DNA of 64,000 bases from NCBI RefSeq assembly GCF_000515215.1, contig NZ_KI911557.1, positions 1,509,586-1,573,585 of the forward strand. The letters run 5' to 3'. Positions 47,903-55,424 of this stretch are shown in pieces. The number at the start of each line of letters is the position of its first letter. The first letter of the stretch is position 1. Both the position numbers and the translations under genes were made by a program. The DNA comes from Methylomonas sp. 11b. Lineage in GTDB: Bacteria > Pseudomonadota > Gammaproteobacteria > Methylococcales > Methylomonadaceae. The notes beneath the pieces were generated by a model. That model saw only the letters and a list, made by a program, of their open reading frames with translations, searched no databases and was not told the origin of the DNA.

Positions 47903-48258
47903 TATTTAACTCCTTTCAGTAAGGTGACGTTATCGCCAGTATTGGCGAATAGATCGTCTTGGGTTTGTGGGCTGATGGTGAGACAGCCCAGGTTGTTGAC
48001 ATACATCGGTGTGGATGTGGTCATTTCTTCGGTGGCTTTGCCGCGGCGGGTGGGCTTGCTGAACTTAAGCGTGTGATTCACCTGCACGCTATCGCTTTCG
48101 CCGATGCGGTCAAGCTATAACACAATGGTTACGCTGCCTTTCTTTTTGTCGTTGCGAATAACACCCAACGCTACTTCTTTTAACGCGGCTTCGGCTTGTT
48201 GCAGGAATATACCGGCGTCTAGTTCGCCGAGGATGTCTTGAATGCTGGGGTTTGCCAT
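47902..48258 (-). pseudogene. Conserved phage gene split by an in-frame amber codon
   Basis: From ATG at 48258 the frame reads MANPSIQDILGELDAG to DKKKGSVTIVL, then TAG (48115-48117), then without any frame change LDRIGESDSVQVNHTLKFSKPTRRGK to the stop at 47902. The KKGSVTIVL-to-LxxIGxSxxVxVxHTLK join looks like one continuous beta-rich domain, so this is a 118-codon gene with a nonsense change at codon 48. A GTG at 48074-48087 could restart the second half. Phage protein of unknown function. Confidence 0.7.
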
Positions 48259-48427
48259 GGGTATTGCCTCTTTGGTTAATATGATTGTGTGGTTGCCGCG
48301 TATCGTGCGGCTGACGGCGCTTCACTCGGCCAAGGTATGGAGCCACCGAGGACGCTGCGGGTGTTTTTCCTCACCGACTCACCGCCCGCTGGAATCGTCC
48401 GCCGGCAGGCCGGCGGCCTTACTGTCG

Positions 48428-48874
48428 TTAAATGGCTTGCGGGCTGAAAAGCAGGCTGTCTTGGCATTGCGCGGCTTTGTCAATCAAGCGGCTGGCGATG
48501 GCTTTAACCTGGTGGCGTTTAAGTAAAATCTCGGCATCATGGCGGATGGCTTCGTAAATGGCACGGCCATCACCACCGGACAAATACACGGCTTGCCCGG
48601 CAGCGGCTACACTGGTGACGATATAAGACTGGCTATCGATCCCCATGCGCTGGGCCATGGCATCGCACATCAGTTTGGCTTGCATAGCGATAAATACTTG
48701 CGATTCGTGGTCGTTTAGCGGTTGTTTGCCGATTTTGATTGTGTGGCGGCCGGTGGTGTCGTTTGGTAACATTTCCACATCGAGCAAGGCGTTATGTTCA
48801 AACAGGCTTTTAGGCTGTTTAGTGACACGGGTGTTGAGGTTGCGGATGTTGTTGATGGTGGCTTGGTTTAACAT
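48428..48874 (-). CDS. Hypothetical phage protein
   Basis: A 148-aa protein: IGKQPLNDHESQVFIAMQAKLMCDAMAQRMG and GGDGRAIYEAIRHDAEILLKRH are its most regular parts, mainly helical. No family recognised. It lies in the leftward operon between the amber-split gene (170-bp gap) and a small gene 11 bp upstream. Confidence 0.6.
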   Translation of the reverse strand: MLNQATINNIRNLNTRVTKQPKSLFEHNALLDVEMLPNDTTGRHTIKIGKQPLNDHESQVFIAMQAKLMCDAMAQRMGIDSQSYIVTSVAAAGQAVYLSGGDGRAIYEAIRHDAEILLKRHQVKAIASRLIDKAAQCQDSLLFSPQAI

Positions 48875-48885
48875 GTGCCTGCTCC

Positions 48886-49071
48886 TTATCTTGGGTTATA
48901 GCCGGCATTGGCTAGTGATCTTTGCGCGCCAAAAATGGCGTCGAACATGGTGTATTTTTCTGACTCGTTTTTAGCTTTTTCGCTGACGTCTGTGAGCGTG
49001 GTGCGCTTTAAAAACTGAGCCAGTGCTTCCGCTTCGTCTTCGTTTAACAGTTCAAGTTTTATTTCGATCAT
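48886..49071 (-). CDS. Small acidic phage protein (DUF7706-like)
   Basis: A 61-aa protein, MIEIKLELLNEDEAEALAQFLKRTTLTD, then YTMFDAIFGAQRSLANAGYNPR. The LxLxxEEAxALAxFLKR then AxxxLxxALAxAGY layout matches a small family in phage early operons. A GGAG site is present. It is the first clear gene after the left promoter and its leader. Confidence 0.65.
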   Translation of the reverse strand: MIEIKLELLNEDEAEALAQFLKRTTLTDVSEKAKNESEKYTMFDAIFGAQRSLANAGYNPR

Positions 49072-49498
49072 GTCCGCTCCTATGAATTAAAGATGGCCCG
49101 CAAACCGCGTATACATAGCCTTAACAATTGCGGCGGGCTGTCCGCAGCACATTTTCAGCCCTGTACTTCCCCGTCTTGTTTGCCCGGCGGGGAAATCCGG
49201 GGTGAGCCATCAGCTAAGCCCTGTACACAAGGTTTAGCTGATGTGATGACTCGGGCGCCCGGTTGCCGGCGAAAGCAATTGAACGGGCCACGATGCGGAT
49301 TCAATTAGTTCAAAAGCAACCGCATCACTGCTCCCGGCTTGTTCTGGTGCGGGAGGACACCCGCCCAAGTCATCAATAAAGCCCTGTCGATCTGTCGCTG
49401 GGGAGCGAGGCCGTTTTGTCTCCGACCAACAGGGCTTTATTCATGACCCATCCGAAGCAGTTGGTTGAAACCGGGTGAATTGCTTGGACGGTTTAAAT
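49072..49498 (-). ncRNA. Structured leader of the leftward early transcript
   Basis: This 427-bp stretch between the left operators and the first early gene has no normal gene but dense inverted repeats. CATCAGCTAA (49208-49217) pairs with TTAGCTGATG (49234-49243). GATGCGG (49292) pairs with CCGCATC (49320). GCGGG (49349) pairs with CCCGC (49360). AATAAAGCCCTGT (49375-49387) pairs with ACAGGGCTTTATT (49429-49441). On the transcript the octamer ACAGGGCU occurs three times (from 49387, 49224 and 49164) and its complement once near the 5' end, so alternative pairings are possible. Very short frames (a 23-codon one from 49443) also occur. Confidence 0.45.
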
Positions 49499-49540
49499 AA
49501 TACTTTGGTATTTTTTTGCTGTCAATACTATAGTAGTATT
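49499..49540. promoter_or_regulatory. Left operator region (two CI-type operators)
   Basis: AATAC-TTTG-GTATT (49499-49512) is a perfect copy of the operator found upstream of cI, and AATAC-TATA-GTAGT (49524-49537) matches the 10 arm positions at 9. They lie at the start of the leftward early operon, where lambda has OL. Confidence 0.7.
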
Positions 49541-49557
49541 TTTTTCGTCAGGCATAA

Positions 49558-49588
49558 AAAAAGCCGCTAAAATGCGGCTTTGTTTTTT
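49558..49588. terminator. Bidirectional intrinsic terminator
   Basis: AAAGCCGC and GCGGCTTT (about 49560-49581) form a perfect stem around TAAAAT, with A7 on one side and TGTTTTTT on the other. It would end leftward transcripts coming from the cI side before they reach the left operators. Confidence 0.8.
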
Positions 49589-49599
49589 AGTGGAGTGGA

Positions 49600-49866
49600 A
49601 TGATGGGCTTTCGAATGACGTTAAACTTGGGCGGTCAGACCCGTTGGGAGCATGATAACGGCAAGGCTTTTATGTATTTGACTGAAGGGGAACTGTGTTT
49701 TCACTACATGGACCGAGAGAAAGAGATCCCTACCCGGCTTAATATCGTCGTGGGAGACGGCTTAGTGAGGTTTTTGGCCGGCTCGCCTGATGACCTACGG
49801 GAAGCCTTGTTGAACTTAACGGATGAGTACAAAACCGAATCCCTGGCAGGTAATACAACTAGGTAA
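49600..49866 (+). CDS. Hypothetical phage protein, paralogue of the next gene
   Basis: An 88-aa beta-rich protein with GQTRWEHDNGKAFMYL, LNIVVGDGLVRFLAG and DDLREALLNLTDEY. The C-terminal half is similar to that of the 82-aa protein 43 bp downstream (HLQQALLSLAAEI), suggesting a tandem duplication. It is rightward, between the left operators and cI. Function unknown. Confidence 0.55.
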   Translation: MMGFRMTLNLGGQTRWEHDNGKAFMYLTEGELCFHYMDREKEIPTRLNIVVGDGLVRFLAGSPDDLREALLNLTDEYKTESLAGNTTR

Positions 49867-49908
49867 AGGGCTTTGTTTTTTAAAATTATGGCGTTATGAG
49901 GTGGTTTT

Positions 49909-50157
49909 GTGAGCGAATGGCAAAAGATTAGAGACGATAAGTTGGTTAAAGCTTGGCAGCGTGGACGCGTGCAGTTGGCTATCACTCAAAATAAAGTGTT
50001 GTTGATTGGGGATGAAGTGACACTGATGGTAGGCCCGCGACGTTGTAAATTAATTGGCAAGCCAAGGCATTTGCAACAGGCTTTGTTATCTTTGGCGGCA
50101 GAAATACCACCCGGTACTTTGGCAAGCCTCACACCCAAGCCCAGATCCTTGACATAA
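49909..50157 (+). CDS. Hypothetical phage protein, tandem with the previous
   Basis: An 82-aa protein starting at GTG with an ATGAGGTGG site before it: KAWQRGRVQLAITQNKVLLIGDEVTLMVGPRRCKLIG, a likely beta-sandwich, then LQQALLSLA like its neighbour. Its end overlaps the convergent Cys-rich gene by 72 bp, so one of the two ends may be wrong. Confidence 0.5.
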   Translation: MSEWQKIRDDKLVKAWQRGRVQLAITQNKVLLIGDEVTLMVGPRRCKLIGKPRHLQQALLSLAAEIPPGTLASLTPKPRSLT

Positions 50158-50313
50158 ATGACATACCTTCCAATCATTCACTTGAATGGCATTTTGCCAA
50201 ACACCTTTACAACGATTATTTCCATTTATCTCAGAGCATTGCTGATTAGAAATAGCTCGGTAGCTGTATTTTCCGCAAACAGTGCAGACGGCAATGGGCG
50301 GGTTAGTTGGCAT
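50086..50313 (-). CDS. Small zinc-finger phage protein
   Basis: A 75-aa protein with four Cys pairs: CTVCGKY, CSEINGNNRC, CHLCQGSG, CEACQSTG. The last two resemble DnaJ-type CxxCxGxG repeats. It follows the membrane-protein gene by 3 bp in the cI transcript, so it may be expressed in the lysogen. Function unknown. Confidence 0.55.
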   Translation of the reverse strand: MPTNPPIAVCTVCGKYSYRAISNQQCSEINGNNRCKGVWQNAIQVNDWKVCHLCQGSGLGCEACQSTGWYFCRQR

Positions 50314-50316
50314 GGC

Positions 50317-50706
50317 TTAATCTTTTTTAGCGGATAGCTCTTTAATCCTTTCTATTTCTTCTAGGCGCTTTCTTTCAAGCATTAGGGCAATTAATGATTT
50401 TTCTTTAGGCTTAGTTTGTTTTTTTGGTCGCCGAATTAGTTTAAATGCAAAGTAAACTATTGTTATACATAATAAAATAATAATAATCCACACCAGAGCC
50501 GTTAAAGTTTTTTCCGTTTGTGATTCTGGATAGTAGGTAAACGTGTCATTAAGTGGCATTTCTTGTGCCAATTGTTCATAAGTTTTAGGCGCTTGATTGA
50601 TGGCAACATCTGGCCTTTTTAGTCGTATAGCATCTATTGGCAGGTTGTATTCTTTTGCTAATTTTTGCAGCGATTCTTCTGCTTGATCTGTTGCCATATT
50701 TACCAC
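50317..50706 (-). CDS. Single-TM protein co-transcribed with cI
   Basis: A 129-aa protein with a soluble N-terminal part (about 65 aa), one strong TM helix (ALVWIIIILLCITIVYFAF) and a basic, charged coiled tail (RRPKKQTKPKEKS, LEEIERIKELSAKK). Its start overlaps the end of cI by 7 bp, so it is made in the lysogen together with the repressor, the position of rex genes in lambda. A role in superinfection exclusion is possible but not shown. Confidence 0.65.
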   Translation of the reverse strand: MVNMATDQAEESLQKLAKEYNLPIDAIRLKRPDVAINQAPKTYEQLAQEMPLNDTFTYYPESQTEKTLTALVWIIIILLCITIVYFAFKLIRRPKKQTKPKEKSLIALMLERKRLEEIERIKELSAKKD

Positions 50707-51395
50707 TCTTTATGCTTACTAGGCGGCACGATGGCGCTGATTGCCTGAATGCCCTCCAGTTCGTCGAATTGCGCGGTAATGCGTTCATCACCGTTGACCG
50801 ACAGCAGCAAATAGCCATCATGTTTAATTTGCAGCAATTCCTTGACCATTTTCTTGCCGTCTTTGAACTTGACCAATACATATTCGCCAATGTCCGGGCG
50901 TTTGTTGGGTTCAATCACGACATACCAACCTTCTCTTATGGCTGGATGCATGCTATGGCCTTTAATGCGGATGGCGACAGAACCTATTTCAGCTTCAAAT
51001 TCTATATAGCCATCGCCACCGTCAAGATCTAAATAATAACCATGATCCCCACATCGAGCGGTTCCTACTACTCGGGGATAGTTTTTTTCTGTTTTATATG
51101 CAGCCATTTTTTCAGGCTCGCTTAAATCCAAAAGCTGTTTTCGTATTACATAGCTTTCAATGTAATCACCGCCTAAAAAAATCGGCAAAAATCGTTCATC
51201 GCCATTTTTTAGCCAAAGCGGATGCACATCAAGCGCATATGACAGTTCTATGTCGTATGTTGATGCAGCCTGGTCGCCGCGCTCTATTTTTGAAATGGTG
51301 CCCTGCTTAACGCCTGATTTTTCGGCTAATTCTTCCTGTGACCATTTTTTATAAGTGCGCGCGGCCTTAAGTCTTTGCCCATATTGCGGATTCAT
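50700..51395 (-). CDS. cI: CI-type phage repressor (HTH-S24)
   Basis: A 231-aa repressor. The N-terminal HTH is KKWSQEELAEKSGVKQGTISKIERGD, a Cro/CI type. The C-terminal S24/LexA-like domain has the catalytic Ser in GHSMHPAI and the Lys in GKKMVKELL, with a Cys-Gly (TARCGDHG) as the likely self-cleavage region, so it should respond to RecA. The start at 51395 (MNPQYGQRLKAARTYK) keeps the gene clear of the operators; the frame is open upstream through the operator DNA and was rejected. Confidence 0.92.
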   Translation of the reverse strand: MNPQYGQRLKAARTYKKWSQEELAEKSGVKQGTISKIERGDQAASTYDIELSYALDVHPLWLKNGDERFLPIFLGGDYIESYVIRKQLLDLSEPEKMAAYKTEKNYPRVVGTARCGDHGYYLDLDGGDGYIEFEAEIGSVAIRIKGHSMHPAIREGWYVVIEPNKRPDIGEYVLVKFKDGKKMVKELLQIKHDGYLLLSVNGDERITAQFDELEGIQAISAIVPPSKHKEW

Positions 51396-51408
51396 GTTTG
51401 GCAAATCT

Positions 51409-51470
51409 AATACAAAAGTATTGGGTTGCCAAACTACCTTAGTATTGACTTCTCTTACTACCTGAGTATT
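51409..51470. promoter_or_regulatory. Right operator region with three evenly spaced operators
   Basis: Three 14-bp sites: AATAC-AAAA-GTATT (51409-51422), ACTAC-CTTA-GTATT (51433-51446) and ACTAC-CTGA-GTATT (51457-51470). They start exactly 24 bp apart, the spacing of lambda OR1-OR3, and lie between divergent cI and cro-like starts. Confidence 0.85.
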
Positions 51471-51480
51471 ATTGTGCATC

Positions 51481-51711
51481 ATGAATACTTCCCAAGCTAA
51501 AGAAATTGTGAAAATCAGCGTCGCCCGCGCCGTTGTTTTGCTCGGCTCTCAAACCAAGTTGGCCGAAAAAGCCGATCTTACCCAAGGGGCAATCGGCAAA
51601 TATTTACGCGGTGACGCTTTACCGACAGGACCAACAGCGAAGCGATTAGTGTCCGCTGTTGATGGCGCTCTTAAAAAGAAAGATTTCGCGCCTCATATTT
51701 TCGACGATTAA
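51481..51711 (+). CDS. Cro/YdaS-like phage regulator
   Basis: A 76-aa protein starting MNTSQAKE with an HTH of the YdaS/Cro type: AVVLLGSQTKLAEKADLTQGAIGKYLRGD. It is divergent from cI and begins at the edge of the third operator, so the CI sites must control it. It should act as the lytic-side repressor of cI (by position). Confidence 0.8.
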   Translation: MNTSQAKEIVKISVARAVVLLGSQTKLAEKADLTQGAIGKYLRGDALPTGPTAKRLVSAVDGALKKKDFAPHIFDD

Positions 51712-51720
51712 CCACCGCTA

Positions 51721-51774
51721 GCAGGCCGGTAGCCTGCCCTCCTGTGCTCTGGCCCGCTTCGGCGGGCTTTTTTT
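51721..51774 (+). terminator. Terminator after the cro-like gene
   Basis: GCCCGC-TTCG-GCGGGC (51752-51767) is a perfect stem with a stable UUCG tetraloop, followed by T7. A second small hairpin, GCAGGC/GCCTGC (51721-51737), lies just before. By position this resembles tR1 of lambda. Confidence 0.88.
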
Positions 51775-51871
51775 CCCGGTGCAGGCGTTAGAAAAAAGCA
51801 TATTCCCGAGCGCTTAGCCTGGCTATTGCGCTGAAGGGCAATGACAAAAATGACAGAACAGGAGCGAGACG

Positions 51872-52039
51872 ATGAGAAGGCGTTTTGATTGGGTTGATGT
51901 GTTAACCGTGTTGGTTGCGGCGTTGTTGTTGATAGGCGGGGCACTGGGATTGCTGTGCGTGGCGTCGGGCATGGGAATTAAGTTTGTGGGGAAACAGTTA
52001 TTGGATGCGTTGTTGGACAGCATGAAGAAGCCGTCATGA
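51872..52039 (+). CDS. Small membrane phage protein
   Basis: A 55-aa frame: MRRRFDWVDVLTVLVAALLLIGG, a TM helix to about residue 32, then GIKFVGKQLLDALLD. An AGGAGCGAGA site precedes it and its stop overlaps the dNMP kinase start (ATGA), so translation is coupled. Function unknown. Confidence 0.6.
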   Translation: MRRRFDWVDVLTVLVAALLLIGGALGLLCVASGMGIKFVGKQLLDALLDSMKKPS

Positions 52040-52575
52040 TTATCGGGTTAGCGGGTAAAAAACGCAGCGGTAAAAGCAGCGCGGCGGAGACGCTGGAACA
52101 TATTGGTTTTGATGTGCTGAGTTTTGCGTACACCTTGAAACTCATGGCGCGCATTTTGATGCGCGACTGCGGCATGAATGAAGAACAGATTAAAGCGGCT
52201 CAGCAAGACAAGGAAGCGGTTATCGCTGTGCTGGGGGTTTCGTATCGGTCTTTGTGTCAAACGCTGGGCACGGAATGGGGCAGGCAATGTGTTCATGGTG
52301 ATTTGTGGGTAATTGCCGCTCGGCATCGTGTTTTGATGTCGATGGAGGATCATCAGGTTTTTGAAGACGTGCGCTTTGAAAATGAAGCGACGATGATTAG
52401 AAGCCTGGGCGGGCAGATTATCCATGTGTCGCGGCCTGGGTTGGTGTTGCAAGATGACCACGCCAGCGAGGCGGGCATTGCGTTTGTGCCGGGCGATATT
52501 GAGCTGGTGAACGATGGGGACTTGGACAGCTGGTTTGACAAGGTGGCGTCTGTTGGGCATCGGTTGACGAAGTAG
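52036..52575 (+). CDS. Deoxynucleoside monophosphate kinase
   Basis: A 179-aa P-loop kinase. The Walker A site is GLAGKKRSGKSS (residues about 4-15), and CQTLGTEWGRQ, FEDVRFENEA and a HVSRPG block follow, as in T4 gp1-like dNMP kinases. It would raise dNTP supply for phage replication. Translation is coupled to the small membrane protein (4-bp overlap) and the helicase gene follows 2 bp later. Confidence 0.85.
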   Translation: MIIGLAGKKRSGKSSAAETLEHIGFDVLSFAYTLKLMARILMRDCGMNEEQIKAAQQDKEAVIAVLGVSYRSLCQTLGTEWGRQCVHGDLWVIAARHRVLMSMEDHQVFEDVRFENEATMIRSLGGQIIHVSRPGLVLQDDHASEAGIAFVPGDIELVNDGDLDSWFDKVASVGHRLTK

Positions 52576-52577
52576 CC

Positions 52578-55007
52578 ATGGCTAAAAAGATCGACTTTGC
52601 GGCGATTAATCATGCCGCGCTGGCCAGTTTTAGGACACTGTTAAGCGAGTGGCTACCGGGCGGCGAGTTCTCAGGTTCTGAGTATCGGGTGTTGAATCCT
52701 ACCCGTGCCGACAACAAGAAGGGTTCGTTTTCTATTTCGACCAGCAAAGGGGTTTGGATGGATTTTGCCAGCGGTGACGCTGGATCTGATCCTGTTTCTT
52801 TGTGTGCGTATCTATTTCATAACAATGACCAAGGAGCTGCGGCGAAGGAGCTGGCCGAGCGTTTGGGCATTGACGGCAAAGCCAACACGCGGGGCCCGGT
52901 AGTTCGGGCGCAGCATCAAGCGCAAAAGGCGGGCGCGCATTCGGCGCAGGCTAAACCCAGCAATGATTCCCCTTGGCAGTCTATTTTACCGCCGGCCCAT
53001 GCGCCGGAACGGCATCAGGCGCACCCGGTGCGGGGTTTTCCGGATGCGGTGTGGACTTATCGCGGCTTGGATGGCGCGGTGCTGGGGTATGTGTTTCGGT
53101 TTACGACCAGCGACGGCGGCAAGGAAATTTTGCCGTTGACTTGGTGCAAACATAAAACTACGGGTCGCGAAGAGTGGCGCTGGATGCAGTGGGCTTTGCC
53201 GCGGCCCTTGTATGGCCTTGAGCGGTTGACGATTGCCGACATCGATGACCCGAAACGGGAAATGCCGGTGCTGATTGTGGAAGGCGAAAAGTGCGCGGAC
53301 GCGGCGGCCGCCCATTTGCCGGGGTATTCGGTTTTAACCTGGTCCGGTGGCAGTAAGGCGGTGGATAAGGCGGATTGGTCGGTATTGGCCGGCCGTCGGG
53401 TCATTATTTGGCCGGATTGCGACGCCCAGCGCGACAAGCACACCGAAGAACTGTTACCGGAAGACAAACAGCCGGGGATGATGGCCGCTTTGAAAGTAGC
53501 GGAACTTTTGCGCGCGCATGGTTGCCCGGTGGCGATTATGGCGATTCCTAAGCCAGGCGAAAAGCCTGGTGGTTGGGATGTAGCCGACGCGATTGCCGAA
53601 GGCATGACTACAGCTTTGGCCGAGTACATCAATCTGCGCGTGTCATTTGCGCCGGCAGCTGCCGAACTGCCACATACCCCTAGTGCCGCTTGCGCTGGCG
53701 GCAGGGGTTATGGCGATGATTCCGGTCGCAGCGGTGGCGAACCACCGGGCGATGGGCCGGATAGTGCGTGGTATCACGCTCTGGCGAAAAAGGCGCGCGG
53801 GGGTATTGAGCCCTGCCGCAGTAACGTGGCGAAGATTTTGACGATGCATCCCAAGTGGCGCGGGGTGATCGGCTACAACGAGTTTGCCCACCAAATTGAA
53901 AAGCTATTGGTGACACCCTACGGCGGTGACCAGGGCGCCTGGGAAGACCGTGACGATTTAGCGTTGGATACGTGGTTTGCTGATCAAGTGGATCTGTTGA
54001 TTAAGAGCATGGCGACGATTGCGGAGGGGGTTTCCCATGCGGCGAACGCCAACCGCTATCATCCGGTTCGCCAGTACTTGGAAAACTTGCCTATTTGGGA
54101 CGGTACGCCACGCCTTGACGTGTATCTGGCATGGATAACCGATAACGAGCGCACGGATTTTTTGCGCCTGGCTGGGCGGTATTTTTTGATTGCGATGGTT
54201 GCCCGGATTTTTAAGCCGGGTTGCAAGTTTGACTACATGCTGGTTCTGGAAGGTAAGCAGGGCCAGGGTAAATCCAGCTTTTTCCGGATATTAGCGGATC
54301 CGTGGTTTTCAGAAACGCCGTTCGAGATTGGCACCAACGAAGGCAACATGGCCATACAAGGTGTGTGGCTGCAAGAAATGGCCGAGATGGGCATGTTTAG
54401 CCGGTCTGAGGACACGGCGTTTAAGTCGTTCCTGGCCATTGCTAAAGACAAGTTTAGGCGGCCTTATGATCGCCGGCCGGTGGAAGCGCCACGGATTTGT
54501 ATGTTTGGGGGCACCACTAACCTCGATCAGTATTTGAAAGACCAAACCGGCAACCGGCGTATTTGGCCTGTTAGATGTGCAGAGGTTGATACCGAGTGGT
54601 TAAAAGAACATCGAGAGCAGCTTTTCGCCGAAGCGATTGTAGCGTTTAAGGCCGGCGAACGGTTTTACCCTACCCGGGAAGAAGAAGAACTTTATTTTGT
54701 GCCTGAGCAAAACAGTCGGTTGGCTGTGGACGGTTGGGAAGAATTGATTGCCCTGTTTATCAGCGACCCCTCCGAGCGCTTGTGTAATTTTTACACGCCG
54801 ATGGATTTGCTGATTAATGCCTGCAAAGTGGAAAAGAGCAAGATTGACGAGGCCAACCGGATGACCTCGAGGGTGGGACGGATTATGGCGAAATTGGGAT
54901 GGGAACGGGTGCGAGAGACGGAAGGACGGTTTAGGCGCTGGGGTTATGTCAGGCCCGCGGCAGAACGCGTCAGGAAGGAGATTTTTAGTGATCCTTCTGC
55001 CGATTAG
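52578..55007 (+). CDS. VapE-family primase-helicase
   Basis: An 809-aa replication protein. The N-terminal part looks like a primase-associated domain (YRVLNPTRADNKKGSFSIS) without the zinc-finger Cys. A TOPRIM-like block LIVEGEKCADAAAAH and a RVIIWPDCDAQ Asp pair lie at about 230-290. The C-terminal VapE/D5-type helicase begins with LENLPIWDGTPRLDVYL, has Walker A LEGKQGQGKSSF, GTNEGNMAIQGVWLQEMAEM and FGGTTNLDQYLKDQTGNRRIWPV. A low-complexity Gly-rich linker (about 375-395) separates the halves. It is probably the initiator helicase for the phage. Confidence 0.88.
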   Translation: MAKKIDFAAINHAALASFRTLLSEWLPGGEFSGSEYRVLNPTRADNKKGSFSISTSKGVWMDFASGDAGSDPVSLCAYLFHNNDQGAAAKELAERLGIDGKANTRGPVVRAQHQAQKAGAHSAQAKPSNDSPWQSILPPAHAPERHQAHPVRGFPDAVWTYRGLDGAVLGYVFRFTTSDGGKEILPLTWCKHKTTGREEWRWMQWALPRPLYGLERLTIADIDDPKREMPVLIVEGEKCADAAAAHLPGYSVLTWSGGSKAVDKADWSVLAGRRVIIWPDCDAQRDKHTEELLPEDKQPGMMAALKVAELLRAHGCPVAIMAIPKPGEKPGGWDVADAIAEGMTTALAEYINLRVSFAPAAAELPHTPSAACAGGRGYGDDSGRSGGEPPGDGPDSAWYHALAKKARGGIEPCRSNVAKILTMHPKWRGVIGYNEFAHQIEKLLVTPYGGDQGAWEDRDDLALDTWFADQVDLLIKSMATIAEGVSHAANANRYHPVRQYLENLPIWDGTPRLDVYLAWITDNERTDFLRLAGRYFLIAMVARIFKPGCKFDYMLVLEGKQGQGKSSFFRILADPWFSETPFEIGTNEGNMAIQGVWLQEMAEMGMFSRSEDTAFKSFLAIAKDKFRRPYDRRPVEAPRICMFGGTTNLDQYLKDQTGNRRIWPVRCAEVDTEWLKEHREQLFAEAIVAFKAGERFYPTREEEELYFVPEQNSRLAVDGWEELIALFISDPSERLCNFYTPMDLLINACKVEKSKIDEANRMTSRVGRIMAKLGWERVRETEGRFRRWGYVRPAAERVRKEIFSDPSAD

Positions 55008-55160
55008 CGCCCTCTCCCCGCGCCCCACGCCCACGCCGTTCGCGCGGTGCAAAACAGGCTTGTCGACGTACCTGTTTGTAAAATGGCCGCAGATACGTTT
55101 TGTTAGGGTGAAATCAACCAAAGCTAGGAAACACGCGGGTTGTAGACGTCATACTTTAAA

Positions 55161-55377
55161 CTGGTCCAAATCCACCCGGACGTCTACAGGCCACGGCTGG
55201 CGTGGCTTGTCCGGGTGGACCAGTAAAACTCGCGCGCGCGCACATGTGCACGCGCGCGCGGCATTAATTAGCTACCTATACCGAATTAGTTTCTACGTTT
55301 TTTTTATTAATTTTACTGGTCCACTAGGACAAGCCAGAGAATATAAGGGCTGTAGACGTCCGGGTGGATTTGGACCA
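55161..55377. repeat. Large inverted-repeat region after the helicase gene
   Basis: In the 417-bp gap, TGGTCCAAATCCACCC (55162) through CTACAG (55189) is matched perfectly over 28 bp by its complement at 55350-55377. Inside these, GGCTTGTCC...CCAGTAAAA (55204-55228) pairs with TTTTACTGG...GGACAAGCC (55311-55335) at 23 of 25. TGTAGACGTC also recurs directly at 55141 and 55351. The octamer CTGGTCCA or its complement occurs at 55161, 55216, 55316 and 55386. No gene is present; it could be an origin, a regulatory RNA or an inserted repeat element. Confidence 0.8.
55230..55261. repeat. Alternating purine-pyrimidine (Z-DNA-prone) tract
   Basis: About 30 bp of CG/CA dinucleotides, nearly palindromic about GCACATGTGC (55240-55249), lie at the centre of the large inverted repeat. 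Such a tract favours Z-DNA or cruciform extrusion. Confidence 0.8.
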
Positions 55378-55424
55378 CTTTTCTACTGGTCCAGTTGCCG
55401 CCAATTTACCGAAGAGAGGATTTT

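Noticed and set aside
49093..49308. 71-codon plus-strand frame in the left leader region
   Set aside because: It runs over the stem-rich leader against the early transcript, with low-complexity Cys/Pro/Gly sequence; more likely a by-product of the RNA structure than a gene.
51396..51482. N-terminal extension of cI by 29 residues
   Set aside because: The added codons are the operator repeats themselves; an internal Met gives the usual start length for this HTH family.
52048..52560. 170-codon open frame opposite the dNMP kinase
   Set aside because: Antisense to a kinase with clear motifs; composition unlike a protein.
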